Of a DNA stretch of 64,000 nt, positions 24,201 to 33,378 are shown in pieces; position 1 is the stretch's first letter, and each line of letters begins with the position of its first letter. The position numbers and the translations under genes were made by a program. This stretch comes from Crocinitomicaceae bacterium (GTDB lineage: Bacteria; Bacteroidota; Bacteroidia; Flavobacteriales_D; Crocinitomicaceae): NCBI GenBank assembly GCA_024643725.1, contig JAHEMJ010000012.1:62001-126000 (forward strand). The letters are read 5' to 3'. Below the pieces are notes generated by a model, which did no database searches, had not been told where the DNA came from, and worked only from the letters and a program-made list of their open reading frames with translations.

Positions 24201-25094
24201 TTAATTGTTAAATGCTAATAAAGTAAGCCAAGCTTCTTCTAGTTTGTTTTCCGCTAAAAGTGCTTTTGCTTTTTGATGGAGTTGTTTTTCCAATTCGACT
24301 GCGTCGTTTTCTAAAGATACAAATAATTCGCTTAATTCAATCAGCTTATATTCGTTTACATCTGTTTCATTCGGCACTTCTTCGATTCCTGCTAATTGTC
24401 CTAAATCATTTCCCGTCAGAACCGTACTATTTTTTACATCAGCCGGCAAGGCATCGAATCCAATACCACATGTCGTGATTGGTTTTTTAATTTCAAACAT
24501 GGACTGGACATCTGCTCGACAATACCAATCTCCACCCATGCGCGAAACCAAATCTATTTTATGTTGATCGATTAGTCCATTCGCGTCGATAAGATCTTCA
24601 CGCACATGAATGCGCAAGACTTCACAGATAATTAAATTTCCTGCTCCACCTTCGTGCCCAAGTTCTTTCACTTCGATCACTTTACATTCAAATTGAACAG
24701 GCGCTTCACCCACGCGAAAAGGTTGAATCGTTTCGGATGGAATAGCCGTTAATCCAGCTTTGTCGAATTCGCTAACCTCTGGAGAATACGGTGAACTGGC
24801 CAAACTCATTTGATGCACTAAATCATAGTTGACCACATTGATGACTACCTCCGGTACGACCTTCACATTCTTATACGTATCCTTCGTTTCATTCGTGCGT
24901 CCTGAACGTGCAGGTGAAAATATGAGAATCGGTGGATTCGCACTAAATACGTTGAAAAAACTAAAAGGCGCCAAATTTGGCTGTCCTGCTTCATTTACAG
25001 TAGAAGCAAAAGCAATCGGTCTTGGACCAATAGATCCAAGTAACAACTGATGTACACGCTGTACCGATATTTCTTGTGGATTAAATGTCAACAT
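24201..25094 (-). CDS. Flavin reductase-like (FMN-binding split barrel) protein
   Basis: 297 residues. The N-terminal domain (about 10-190) has the family signature GSIGPRPIAFASTV followed by LAPFSFFNVFSANPP and the Arg-rich SGRTNETKDTYKNV. It probably reduces or carries FMN; the partner is unknown. The C-terminal part (about 225-297) is an extra helical segment rich in Glu/Leu. A -7 box TAATTTTG (25110 to 25103) lies 8 bp before the ATG. Confidence 0.85.
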   Translation of the reverse strand: MLTFNPQEISVQRVHQLLLGSIGPRPIAFASTVNEAGQPNLAPFSFFNVFSANPPILIFSPARSGRTNETKDTYKNVKVVPEVVINVVNYDLVHQMSLASSPYSPEVSEFDKAGLTAIPSETIQPFRVGEAPVQFECKVIEVKELGHEGGAGNLIICEVLRIHVREDLIDANGLIDQHKIDLVSRMGGDWYCRADVQSMFEIKKPITTCGIGFDALPADVKNSTVLTGNDLGQLAGIEEVPNETDVNEYKLIELSELFVSLENDAVELEKQLHQKAKALLAENKLEEAWLTLLAFNN

Positions 25095-25200
25095 ATGCAG
25101 GTCAAAATTACTTTTTTATCCCTTTTCTTTTGCGTCAATTTTTCAGGAGTTATTCACAGATTTCATCCTTCTTTTCATACATTTACACTAAGTTTTACAT

Positions 25201-26040
25201 ATGTATAAATCCTGGTGCCTCCTTCTTGTTTTGTTCACTTCCGCTGTATCCTTTGCACAGAATAAAAAGGATACGCATGGTAAACGCACCGGAAAATGGG
25301 TGTATACAGGCGCTGACAAACCAAAATCGGGCATTTCCAAAACGGGAAAAGTAGAGGAGGGAATTTACGTAGATGGACGCAAAGAAGGCATTTGGACAAA
25401 ATACCACAAAGACGGAAAAACACCGAAATTAAAAGGAAATTATACAGATAATCGTCCGGAAGGAGCCTATACACGGTTTTACGCGAACGGTCACATCATG
25501 GAGCAGGGTAGCATAGGAAAAAATGGTTACAAGGGAACCTTGGTTCGCTACTTTGAAAATGGACAAGTATCTTACAAAGCGAGTTATAACAACGAGGGAC
25601 AAGAAACAGGAAAGGTGGTTTACTACCATGAAAATGGAAAAATTGCCCTGGAATATACGATGAAGAATGGCACACTGATGGGAAAAGTGAATCGCTACAG
25701 TACGCAGGGCGTTTTAACAGAATCCTTTGAACTTTCCGCGAATGGCTCCATTGTCAATCTTAAAAATTTCGCCAACACTCCAGTTGTTACCCAAACGACC
25801 CGACCTTCTGAATCGGTTATTTATCCACCTAAAATTGCGAATCCACGCATGAAAGGACTCAAATTTGTCGCAAATGGATACAACAAAGTATACAACGATA
25901 ACGATGAAATTTGGATGGAGGGAGAATTTAAAAACGGTCAACTTTGGGATGGAAAAGTATACGATTACGACAACGATGGCATCCTTCAAAAAGTGCGTAT
26001 TTTTAAAGCTGGACGCTATCACTCCGATGGACAGTTATAA
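25201..26040 (+). CDS. Secreted MORN-variant (YwqK-like) repeat protein
   Basis: 279 residues. Signal peptide 1-20 (SFAQ), then 7-8 repeats of about 22 residues of the type G-x-W-x-x-Y-x-x-N-G-K, for example GIWTKYHKDGKTPKLKGNY and GKVVYYHENGKIALEY. Automated pipelines may call such proteins YwqK-type antitoxins; there is no toxin partner here and the signal peptide argues for an envelope or surface role. It is the first gene before fabD, with a 42-bp gap. Confidence 0.8.
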   Translation: MYKSWCLLLVLFTSAVSFAQNKKDTHGKRTGKWVYTGADKPKSGISKTGKVEEGIYVDGRKEGIWTKYHKDGKTPKLKGNYTDNRPEGAYTRFYANGHIMEQGSIGKNGYKGTLVRYFENGQVSYKASYNNEGQETGKVVYYHENGKIALEYTMKNGTLMGKVNRYSTQGVLTESFELSANGSIVNLKNFANTPVVTQTTRPSESVIYPPKIANPRMKGLKFVANGYNKVYNDNDEIWMEGEFKNGQLWDGKVYDYDNDGILQKVRIFKAGRYHSDGQL

Positions 26041-26082
26041 GATTCAGAAGGAATTCTTAATTTTACACCCAAATAAAAAACT

Positions 26083-26970
26083 ATGAAAGCATACGTATTT
26101 CCTGGACAAGGTGCACAATTCACCGGAATGGGTAAAGATTTATACGAACATTCTGATTTGGCAAAATCAATGTTTGCAAAAGCCAATGAAATTCTTGGCT
26201 TTGATATTCAAAAAATCATGTTCGAAGGTAGTGAAGAGGAGTTGAAACAAACAAAAGTGACACAACCTGCGATCTTCTTGCATTCAACCATTCTTGCGGC
26301 TTGCCTTGGTGAGTCGTTTCAACCAGCAATGGTTGCAGGACATTCACTGGGTGAATTTTCAGCATTGGTGGCCAATAAAACCTTAAGTTTCGAAGATGGA
26401 CTTCGCCTAGTTTCACAACGTGCTTTGGCGATGCAGAAAGCTTGTGAAATGCAACCTTCTACCATGGCAGCGATTCTCGGATTGGAAGATGAGGTCGTTG
26501 AAAAAATATGTTCGGAAATTGATGGTGTTGTTGTTCCAGCAAATTATAACTGTCCAGGACAACTCGTTATATCAGGTGCCATTCCAGCGGTGGAAGCTGC
26601 TTGTGCGAAATTGACAGAAGCAGGAGCGAAAAGAGCCATGATTTTGCAGGTCGGTGGTGCATTCCACTCTCCATTAATGGAACCAGCTCGCGAGGAATTA
26701 GCAGCTGCAATCGAAGCAACTCATTTCTCACAACCGTCTTGTCCGGTTTATCAAAATGTCAATGCGCAAGCAGTATCTGATCCATCGGAAATCAAGAAAA
26801 ACTTGGTGTTGCAATTAACGGGGGCCGTGAAATGGACACAAATCATGAACAATATGCTCGCAGATGGCTGCGCAGAAGTGGTGGAAGTAGGTCCAGGCAA
26901 AGTATTACAAGGATTATTTAAAAAAGTAAACCGTGAATTGACGACCAGTAGCGCAAGCATGGAAGCTTAA
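26083..26970 (+). CDS. fabD: [Acyl-carrier-protein] S-malonyltransferase
   Basis: 295 residues. It moves malonyl from CoA to ACP for fatty acid synthesis. FPGQGAQ (residues 5-11), the active Ser in GHSLGE (about 87) and the His in GGAFHSPLM (about 195) are present. Length is normal. No other fab gene is adjacent. A terminator follows directly. Confidence 0.93.
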   Translation: MKAYVFPGQGAQFTGMGKDLYEHSDLAKSMFAKANEILGFDIQKIMFEGSEEELKQTKVTQPAIFLHSTILAACLGESFQPAMVAGHSLGEFSALVANKTLSFEDGLRLVSQRALAMQKACEMQPSTMAAILGLEDEVVEKICSEIDGVVVPANYNCPGQLVISGAIPAVEAACAKLTEAGAKRAMILQVGGAFHSPLMEPAREELAAAIEATHFSQPSCPVYQNVNAQAVSDPSEIKKNLVLQLTGAVKWTQIMNNMLADGCAEVVEVGPGKVLQGLFKKVNRELTTSSASMEA

Positions 26971-26992
26971 CTAAAATCTTTAAATGATGGAA

Positions 26993-27019
26993 GGCTCACA
27001 GAAATGTGGGCCTTTTTTT
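26993..27019 (+). terminator. Rho-independent terminator of fabD
   Basis: GGCTCACA (26993-27000), GAAA loop, TGTGGGCC (27005-27012), then seven T. One G-T pair in the stem. The sequence around it is strikingly like the terminator at 27819. Confidence 0.88.
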
Positions 27020-27080
27020 ATGCATGTTTATGGAATGTTAAACAGGACTACATCTTTAAGGAAATTCAAAAACCATAACT

Positions 27081-27794
27081 ATGAAAAAAATCTTTGCGGT
27101 GTGGATGCTAATTATTGCAGGAAACACGTTTGCTCAATCTGTAACTGGTGACATCATTGGTAAGGTGATGAATTTCAATGACGATAAACCGTTACCAAAT
27201 GCGAAAGCCATCATTGAGGATCAAGGTCGACAGTATTTTGCCATGACGGGTGAAGATGGACGATTCAGAATTTCGAGTGTTCCAGTGGGGAAATATACCT
27301 TGAATATCGTTTACAGAGCAGATTCCCTCAAAGGAATTCCAGTTGATGTTCCAATTGAAGCGTATTGTAATTTGGGCGTGATTCTGATGAATACGAATGC
27401 TGTTCAAACCATGAAAACCGTTGCCGTTGGAACCGAAAGAATTCATTTGGTTTATGGAGAACTACCAGTGAAAGAGTTGACGCAAAAGGACCTCATTCAC
27501 AATCCAAATAAATTCGACATCAAAACACTGGCAACGTCAATGTCCTCTGAAATTAAAGTGGACGACGATGGACAATTAATGTTTCGCGGCGCACGCAAAG
27601 GAGACATGATTTATGTCCTTGATGGCATCAAATGCAACGAAGTTTACAACGTACCAAGTTGTGCCATTGGTAGAATGATGGTGTTCACAGGTGGATTACC
27701 AGCGAAATACGGCGATACTTTGGGTGGCGCAATCGTGGTGGAAACGAAAAGTTACTTCGATTTATACCGTGCTTGGAAAGCAGATCAAGAATAA
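27081..27794 (+). CDS. Barrel-less TonB-plug protein with carboxypeptidase-regulatory domain
   Basis: 237 residues. Signal peptide 1-19 (TFAQ); a carboxypeptidase-regulatory-like domain (about 21-115, DIIGKVMNFNDDKPLPNAKA to GVILMN); then a plug-like region (about 155-230) with MFRGARKGDMIYVLDGIKCNEVY and GGLPAKYGDTLGGAIVVETK. The gene then stops: no 20-plus-strand barrel follows, and the stop is close to a terminator, so this is a natural short protein and not a frameshift. It may be a periplasmic or outer-membrane partner protein. Confidence 0.8.
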   Translation: MKKIFAVWMLIIAGNTFAQSVTGDIIGKVMNFNDDKPLPNAKAIIEDQGRQYFAMTGEDGRFRISSVPVGKYTLNIVYRADSLKGIPVDVPIEAYCNLGVILMNTNAVQTMKTVAVGTERIHLVYGELPVKELTQKDLIHNPNKFDIKTLATSMSSEIKVDDDGQLMFRGARKGDMIYVLDGIKCNEVYNVPSCAIGRMMVFTGGLPAKYGDTLGGAIVVETKSYFDLYRAWKADQE

Positions 27795-27818
27795 AGGCGC
27801 TAAAAGTTCTTTATGGAA

Positions 27819-27843
27819 GGCGGCAGAAATGTCGCCTTTTTTT
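27819..27843 (+). terminator. Rho-independent terminator of the plug-protein gene
   Basis: GGCGGCA (27819-27825), GAAA loop, TGTCGCC (27830-27836), then seven T. The T-run reaches the truA stop codon on the opposite strand. Confidence 0.88.
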
Positions 27844-28591
27844 ATTTGCTAAAGGACTGCGGGTAGTCTATTTTCCACAGAAACAATCCATGTGCGGGAA
27901 CTGAAACAGCCGCCTCGCCACGGTCCTTTGCTTCAATGATTGCATCAATGTCAGTCACTTCGAGTTTCCCCAATCCAACTTCAATTAACGTTCCAACGAT
28001 CGCTCGCACCATGTTGCGCAAAAAGCGATTAGCTGACACTTCAAAGTATAGTTTTGTACCTTCTTGTACCCACCTTGCTTCATAAACGGTACAAATGTTC
28101 GTTTTGACATCCGTGTGTAACTTGGAAAAGGAACCGAAGTCCTTGGTGCCAAGTAGACGTTCAGCGGCAAGGTTCATCGCAGCAATATCCAAGTTCTGTG
28201 GATAATACCAACTTTGATCTTGTTCGAACGGATCTTTTTGTTGATGGATAAAATAGCGATAAGTGCGTTTATTTGCGTCGAAGCGCGCATGAACATCAGC
28301 CGATACTTTGTATGCGTGATACGCACTAATGTCTGGAGGCAACATGCGGTTTAACTTGAAACACAGTTGATTTTCGTCCCAATCTTGTGGTAAATCAACA
28401 TGAAAGAAATACGATTTGGCATGGACACCGGCATCGGTTCGTCCACAACCAACAATGGGAATTTCGGTATTGCCAAATAACTTCGATAAACAGCGTTCAA
28501 TCGTTTCTTGCACACTGGGAGCGTTCGGTTGTGACTGCCATCCATGATAGGCAGTTCCTCGGTAAGCGATTTGGACAAAATAACGTTGCAT
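27842..28591 (-). CDS. truA: tRNA pseudouridine(38-40) synthase
   Basis: 249 residues. It makes pseudouridine at positions 38-40 of the tRNA anticodon arm. The catalytic Asp is in GRTDAGVHA (about residue 52). The start YFVQIAYRGTAYHGWQSQ and the late FLRNMVRAIVGTL motif are family hallmarks. Full length, monocistronic by appearance. Confidence 0.94.
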   Translation of the reverse strand: MQRYFVQIAYRGTAYHGWQSQPNAPSVQETIERCLSKLFGNTEIPIVGCGRTDAGVHAKSYFFHVDLPQDWDENQLCFKLNRMLPPDISAYHAYKVSADVHARFDANKRTYRYFIHQQKDPFEQDQSWYYPQNLDIAAMNLAAERLLGTKDFGSFSKLHTDVKTNICTVYEARWVQEGTKLYFEVSANRFLRNMVRAIVGTLIEVGLGKLEVTDIDAIIEAKDRGEAAVSVPAHGLFLWKIDYPQSFSK

Positions 28592-28646
28592 AAAGAAGCC
28601 ACCAAGTTACAAAACATTGGTGGCTCCCTCAAACTGCTGATAAAAT

Positions 28647-30656
28647 TTATTCTAAATAAAGCTGAATTCCATATTGAGAATCCACGCTATAGTCAAAAGT
28701 GATGGTCTGACTTCCAGAAATTCCTTTCAAGAAGGTCCAGGTGATGATGCCTGTTTTTTCATCGACTTTACCATCCACTAATTCGCCTTGCTTCACTTTG
28801 ATGTCCTCTTGATTGGAAACTGGATACTGGTCCTTCACAATCAATGGAATCATTGCTCCACCATTATTTTTGATTTTAATCTCCCATGTCACATCGAATT
28901 TTTGACGGGAACCAATTGTTTTAATTTTTGATTTTTCCTTCACTCTTGTTCGTTCCACACTCACTTTACTGTCTTTTCCGAAGGAGAATGATAGGGTGTC
29001 CTTGGTGGAGTTCACATCCAAATACGATTTACCCATGAAGGTGCCATCGAAATAAATGTTGGATTCTCCGCTCAATAAATTCAACTTCTCCCATCCAACG
29101 ACTTGTGCGGACAAATACACACTTGGATCAATTTTCGGAATGACATGGTACTCATACGAAGCAGGTAATTCATGTGTCGCAATACTTACTCGGTGATCCA
29201 TGCCATCGGAAGGAATGGACATTTTCGATTGAATGGCGTATTCCACACGCAAATCTTTTTTCGTGATGGTCGTTGCCACCGTGTTTGACTTATATGCAGC
29301 TGTTTCATTTTTAAATTCCATTTTGCGTTTTCTTGCAGTTTGGACCCCAGGAATAGATTTCGCCATATCTGCCGATCTCATGGGCATACGAGCAATGTCC
29401 TCTCTCGTGATGGTGGCGCCAGAAGCATCAGATTCGTATACGCCATCAATATAATAATCACTGGCTTCAGCTCTTGCCCCTCGTACCATCACTTCTTGTA
29501 AAACGACTTCTTGAGGTTCTAAGAAAAATTTCAAATAAGTCGAAGTGATTTGAAGTTGGGCCGTGTTGTATCCCACGAAACTCGCATTCACGTAGTTTTC
29601 TCCTTTTGGAATGGTCAATTCAAACTTCCCATCGAAATTGGTCACTGCCGCGATGTTTGGATTATTGGCAAATTGAACTCGTGCAAAAGGTAATGCTTCA
29701 CCTGTTGACGCATCGATGACTTCTCCTCTCAATTTTTCTCCATCGTAACTCATCTGTGGAAGGCTGCGTGTGCTCTGCGTTTTTTGCTGTGGATAATTGT
29801 TGTAATAGATAATCCACGGTTGCAAGGTTGGTTCTTGTGCATTTTCATAAGGATCATTCGTTGAAAGAACTAAGTCCACATTTTTCCATTCAATACCGGT
29901 GGTTTGACTCACATTCGCTTTGGCCTCTAGACGCACTGGTTTACCGATTCCATCGCTGCGCATGTCGTAATACGCTTTCCATGTCGCATTTGGACTAATG
30001 TAATTAAACTGGAATCCAGCAGTGCACGATTTCGTCACATCGACTTCTACCACCACTTCAGAATAATTAATTACCGGTTTCGAACGTTGACTAATAATCT
30101 CCTGCTCGATTTGATTCATTTTCTTTTGGAGGTCCTCCAGCTCTGCGTATATCGCTGTTTCACGCGTGATGACTTCGGTGAGTTTCGTGTGCATGAATAA
30201 GTAGGCTTCCTTCAACTCGGTCGTTTTTAATCCTTGGTCTTGTCCTTTCAAATCACGGTTTTGCATCAACAGATTTTTATCCATCTCCAGAATGACATAT
30301 TCATCGCGTAAGGCTTGATCTTTCTTATAAAGAAGGTCTTTTTTCGCATTCAAGGCATGAATTTCTTCGTTGCTAATTTTTAGATCTTCGTAGTTTTTAC
30401 GCGTGCGCACCGAAAGAATGGTGACATCGCCCTGCGCCTTGACTTGAACGGTATTCGGATCAACAAAATCGGTGAGTTTTTGAAAAACGATGTCTTGTCT
30501 TCCAGATACCAAGTCGATTTTCGTTTCATGTTGTACTTGGGCTCCAGTAAAGAACACCGTGACTTTTTTAATGGGAGCAACCGAACTTATTTCTTTTTGA
30601 GCGTTCGCGCTAACGAAACTACATCCCACGAGGATGCTGGCAATGATTCTTTTCAT
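28647..30656 (-). CDS. DUF4139 (MuiA-like) mosaic protein with inserted carboxypeptidase-regulatory and plug-like segments
   Basis: 669 residues from the ATG at 30656, which gives a clean signal peptide (1-19, SANAQ); an ATG at 30680 adds eight residues before it. An N-terminal DUF4140-like domain and coiled coil (about 75-185) lead into the DUF4139 body. In the middle (about 310-385) sits a carboxypeptidase-regulatory domain (LRGEVIDASTGEALPFARV), followed by a short TonB-plug-like stretch (ITREDIARMPMRSADMAKSIPGV, cut here). DUF4139 then resumes to the end. Function unknown; probably an envelope protein. Confidence 0.8.
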   Translation of the reverse strand: MKRIIASILVGCSFVSANAQKEISSVAPIKKVTVFFTGAQVQHETKIDLVSGRQDIVFQKLTDFVDPNTVQVKAQGDVTILSVRTRKNYEDLKISNEEIHALNAKKDLLYKKDQALRDEYVILEMDKNLLMQNRDLKGQDQGLKTTELKEAYLFMHTKLTEVITRETAIYAELEDLQKKMNQIEQEIISQRSKPVINYSEVVVEVDVTKSCTAGFQFNYISPNATWKAYYDMRSDGIGKPVRLEAKANVSQTTGIEWKNVDLVLSTNDPYENAQEPTLQPWIIYYNNYPQQKTQSTRSLPQMSYDGEKLRGEVIDASTGEALPFARVQFANNPNIAAVTNFDGKFELTIPKGENYVNASFVGYNTAQLQITSTYLKFFLEPQEVVLQEVMVRGARAEASDYYIDGVYESDASGATITREDIARMPMRSADMAKSIPGVQTARKRKMEFKNETAAYKSNTVATTITKKDLRVEYAIQSKMSIPSDGMDHRVSIATHELPASYEYHVIPKIDPSVYLSAQVVGWEKLNLLSGESNIYFDGTFMGKSYLDVNSTKDTLSFSFGKDSKVSVERTRVKEKSKIKTIGSRQKFDVTWEIKIKNNGGAMIPLIVKDQYPVSNQEDIKVKQGELVDGKVDEKTGIITWTFLKGISGSQTITFDYSVDSQYGIQLYLE

Positions 30657-30715
30657 AATTCGTTGTTTAATTCCTTTCATAGATGCAGATACATTTTGGA
30701 TTCCACAAGGTTCAT

Positions 30716-32080
30716 TTATTTCATAAATGGAAAGGATTTCCCGTTTAAGTCAATTTGGAAAATGTTGTAATTAAACAATCCATCCAGCTCACTGATACCA
30801 GCCATCACTGCTTTTCCAAGGGCTGGATAATATTGAAAATGTGTGTCGTCATTTACCGTATTAAATGCGGCTCCCAAGTTTACCGGCGCGGACCATTGAT
30901 TGCCATTTCGCTTGCAGAAATAAACGTCGTATCCGCCCATTCCTGGTAAAGCATCAGAGCTAAAAAACAACAGGGTTCCGTCCTCCGTGATGAAAGGTGT
31001 CGTTTCTCTTCCTGTTGTATTGATCGCTGTCAAAGCAACAATGGATTCTCCCCAAACGCCATTTGTTTCGGTAGCAACAAAAATGTCCGTTAAACTTTTC
31101 TCTGCTTGACGATCCGACACAAAATACAATTCGCGTTTGTACGTGTAATCGTCCACAAAGAAGGTGTCGCTCATGCATGCAGCACCATCGAAAAAACTTG
31201 TATTTACACCGGGGATTTTCACCATTTTTTGTTCATCCCATTTGAAAGGTATCTCAGCGGTTAATTCAAAAATCTCAGAACTTTCTGTTGTTTTTTCTTT
31301 AGAGGCAGAAGTATTCAATGTACCATATGCCAGTAAACCGTCTGACATAACGCAGTTAATGGCATCAAATCCTTCCGTATTCCAATCTTGGTCTTCTGAA
31401 TAGGTGATTTTATACGATTTTGTCGTGTCGTTCCAGAAGGAAAAATAGATGTCCTCAAAATAACTTTGATCATCTGGATTCATATTGTCTCCCTTCGCAT
31501 CTGGGTTACGCGCTGTGAAATACAATGCTTGTCCGCCTTGCGTTAAAATGGGACCATACTCATCGTATTTTGTATTCAACTCGGTAAAAGGGGTGCGCAA
31601 ATTCATGATCCCTTTCTCTTGCTCTTTTTTTGCATAGGTGCTTTGCTCCAATAATACGGGAACACTATATTCCTTGGCTAATTTTTCTCCGATGATTTTC
31701 GTACAGGCATGGTAATGCGCAATTGCCGAATCTAAGTGATTCAAGTTGTGGTGAATTTGTCCAGCAAGCAAATGTAAATCTCCGTTCAATTTTTTGTCGT
31801 TCAAACGCAAAGCCGCAGAGGCGTGTGTTTCCGCTTCATTGTAGTTTTTTAATTCAAACTCCACGGTTGCCAAGTAATACAAAGCACGGGCAGAATTTGG
31901 ATTGAAAACACTGGCTTGTTTAAATGTCATGTAGGCATCACTGGTTCCACCGAGGTTATATTGCTCAATGCCTTTTTCCACCTGACGAGAAGAGCTAAGA
32001 CGTTTGAAAAATCCAACCTTTGATTGTGCAAATGAAAGGGTGGACAAAAAGGTTAAAAGGGTAAGAGTTCCAATTTTCAT
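30716..32080 (-). CDS. Secreted TPR and PD40 (WD40-like propeller) protein
   Basis: 454 residues. Signal peptide 1-18 (SFAQ). Residues about 35-150 form TPR helices (ALYYLATVEFELKNYNEAETHASAAL). From about 165 there are PD40-type blades such as PILTQGGQALYFTARNP, ELYFVSDRQAEKSLTDIFVA and LLFFSSDALPGMGGYDVYFCKR. The arrangement resembles PorE-type proteins, but the C-terminal OmpA peptidoglycan-binding domain is absent. An envelope or surface scaffold role is inferred. Confidence 0.8.
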   Translation of the reverse strand: MKIGTLTLLTFLSTLSFAQSKVGFFKRLSSSRQVEKGIEQYNLGGTSDAYMTFKQASVFNPNSARALYYLATVEFELKNYNEAETHASAALRLNDKKLNGDLHLLAGQIHHNLNHLDSAIAHYHACTKIIGEKLAKEYSVPVLLEQSTYAKKEQEKGIMNLRTPFTELNTKYDEYGPILTQGGQALYFTARNPDAKGDNMNPDDQSYFEDIYFSFWNDTTKSYKITYSEDQDWNTEGFDAINCVMSDGLLAYGTLNTSASKEKTTESSEIFELTAEIPFKWDEQKMVKIPGVNTSFFDGAACMSDTFFVDDYTYKRELYFVSDRQAEKSLTDIFVATETNGVWGESIVALTAINTTGRETTPFITEDGTLLFFSSDALPGMGGYDVYFCKRNGNQWSAPVNLGAAFNTVNDDTHFQYYPALGKAVMAGISELDGLFNYNIFQIDLNGKSFPFMK

Positions 32081-32253
32081 AAAGTAAGCTTTGCTACAAA
32101 TGAACGCATATTGTGGAATTACAATTGTCCAAGTGCGGTCTTCTTCTCAGCGCTTGATTGTTAAAAACTTACAAAATCGTCGTTCGTACTTGGGAGCAAC
32201 GGAATGGATGATCATTCAGTTGTTTGATGTATTTTTGTTTCCTATTCTCTCAT

Positions 32254-33378
32254 ATGCGTAAAATTTGGAAATCGAATTGGTTTCGTCTCCCGTTTTGGGT
32301 GCTTGTATTTGGCTTTGCGGCCATAGGATTTTTCCTAACGGCTTCTTACGTCGCAATAAAATTTCGTTTGACGGATGAAAAAGGAAGCGTGGATGCCAAT
32401 AACCGTTATTTCGAGGGGATGGAGGATAAGTACAATCAAGCCTATAAACTAAATAACGAGCAGTTAAAAGCGTTGCATTTTGAATCATTGGACCGCATTC
32501 TACTCCTGAAAAAATTCTATCCAAAAAATGCTCAATATATTCTAGATGCTTGGAAAGTATCGAATAATGAAGTGGAAGTAAAACGCATGTTAGATGCCGT
32601 GGATATTCAATTGAAGTCCAATCGCGCTTACCAAACACAAAAGGCAAAACTGAAATTCAAGAAATCTTCACATAGCAGCGAAAACACGTTGAGTGCTTTT
32701 GAGTGGATGAATATTCAAGAATGGTCGGATTTCAAAATTGCTGTAGCCAAAGATGTTGACTTAGTGGATAGCGTGGCAAAGCAAACAGGAGTGGAGGGTC
32801 GTCTCATCGTTTCGTGTTTAGTCGGTGAGCAAATCCGCTTATTCAATTCGGATCGTGAGGCCTACAAAAAGTGGATTAGTCCCTTAAAAATCCTTTCGGT
32901 GGAATCGATGTTTTCTTTTGGTGTCACTGGGATTAAAGAGCAGACAGCGATGCAAATCGAAGGACATTTGAAAAATCCCCAAAGTGTGTATTATTTGGGA
33001 GAAAAATACGAGCATTTGTTGGACTTTAAAACGGCCGATCCGACGCAGGAACGCATCAGTCGCTTAACGGACTTTCACAACCATTATTATTCTTATTTAT
33101 ATGCGGCTATTTTCTTGAAACAAGTGAAAATGCAATGGGAACGAGCTGGATTCCCAATTGACCATCGTCCAGAAATTTTAGTCACATTATTCAATGTTGG
33201 ATACCCCCAATCTGTTCCTAAAGCACATCCAAGAGTGGGTGGATCAACCATTAAAATCAAAGACAAAGCCTACACTTTTGGTGCCGTGGCTTATCAGTTT
33301 TATTACTCCGGTGAACTTTTTGATCTGTTTCCATTTGAAAGAAGAAAATTTGACTGGGAAGATATTGCCTTGCGATGA
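32254..33378 (+). CDS. Membrane-anchored protein with possible lysozyme-like (muramidase) domain
   Basis: 374 residues from the ATG at 32254; a -7 box TATTTTTG (32230-32237) covers the alternative upstream start. Residues about 10-36 form one membrane helix. The region about 180-360 reads like a lytic-transglycosylase-type fold: RLIVSCLVGEQIRLF with a candidate catalytic Glu, FSFGVTGIKEQTAMQIEGHL in the place of the usual SSGAYGLMQ motif, then HNHYYSYLYAAIFLKQ and ILVTLFNVGYPQS. I do not recognise a named family, so the fold is an inference. It overlaps the next gene (ATGA), a glycosidase lipoprotein. Confidence 0.65.
   Translation: MRKIWKSNWFRLPFWVLVFGFAAIGFFLTASYVAIKFRLTDEKGSVDANNRYFEGMEDKYNQAYKLNNEQLKALHFESLDRILLLKKFYPKNAQYILDAWKVSNNEVEVKRMLDAVDIQLKSNRAYQTQKAKLKFKKSSHSSENTLSAFEWMNIQEWSDFKIAVAKDVDLVDSVAKQTGVEGRLIVSCLVGEQIRLFNSDREAYKKWISPLKILSVESMFSFGVTGIKEQTAMQIEGHLKNPQSVYYLGEKYEHLLDFKTADPTQERISRLTDFHNHYYSYLYAAIFLKQVKMQWERAGFPIDHRPEILVTLFNVGYPQSVPKAHPRVGGSTIKIKDKAYTFGAVAYQFYYSGELFDLFPFERRKFDWEDIALR

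Noticed and set aside
25201-26040. YwqK-type antitoxin label for the MORN-variant protein
   Set aside because: There is no toxin gene beside it and the protein has a signal peptide, so a toxin-antitoxin role is not supported.
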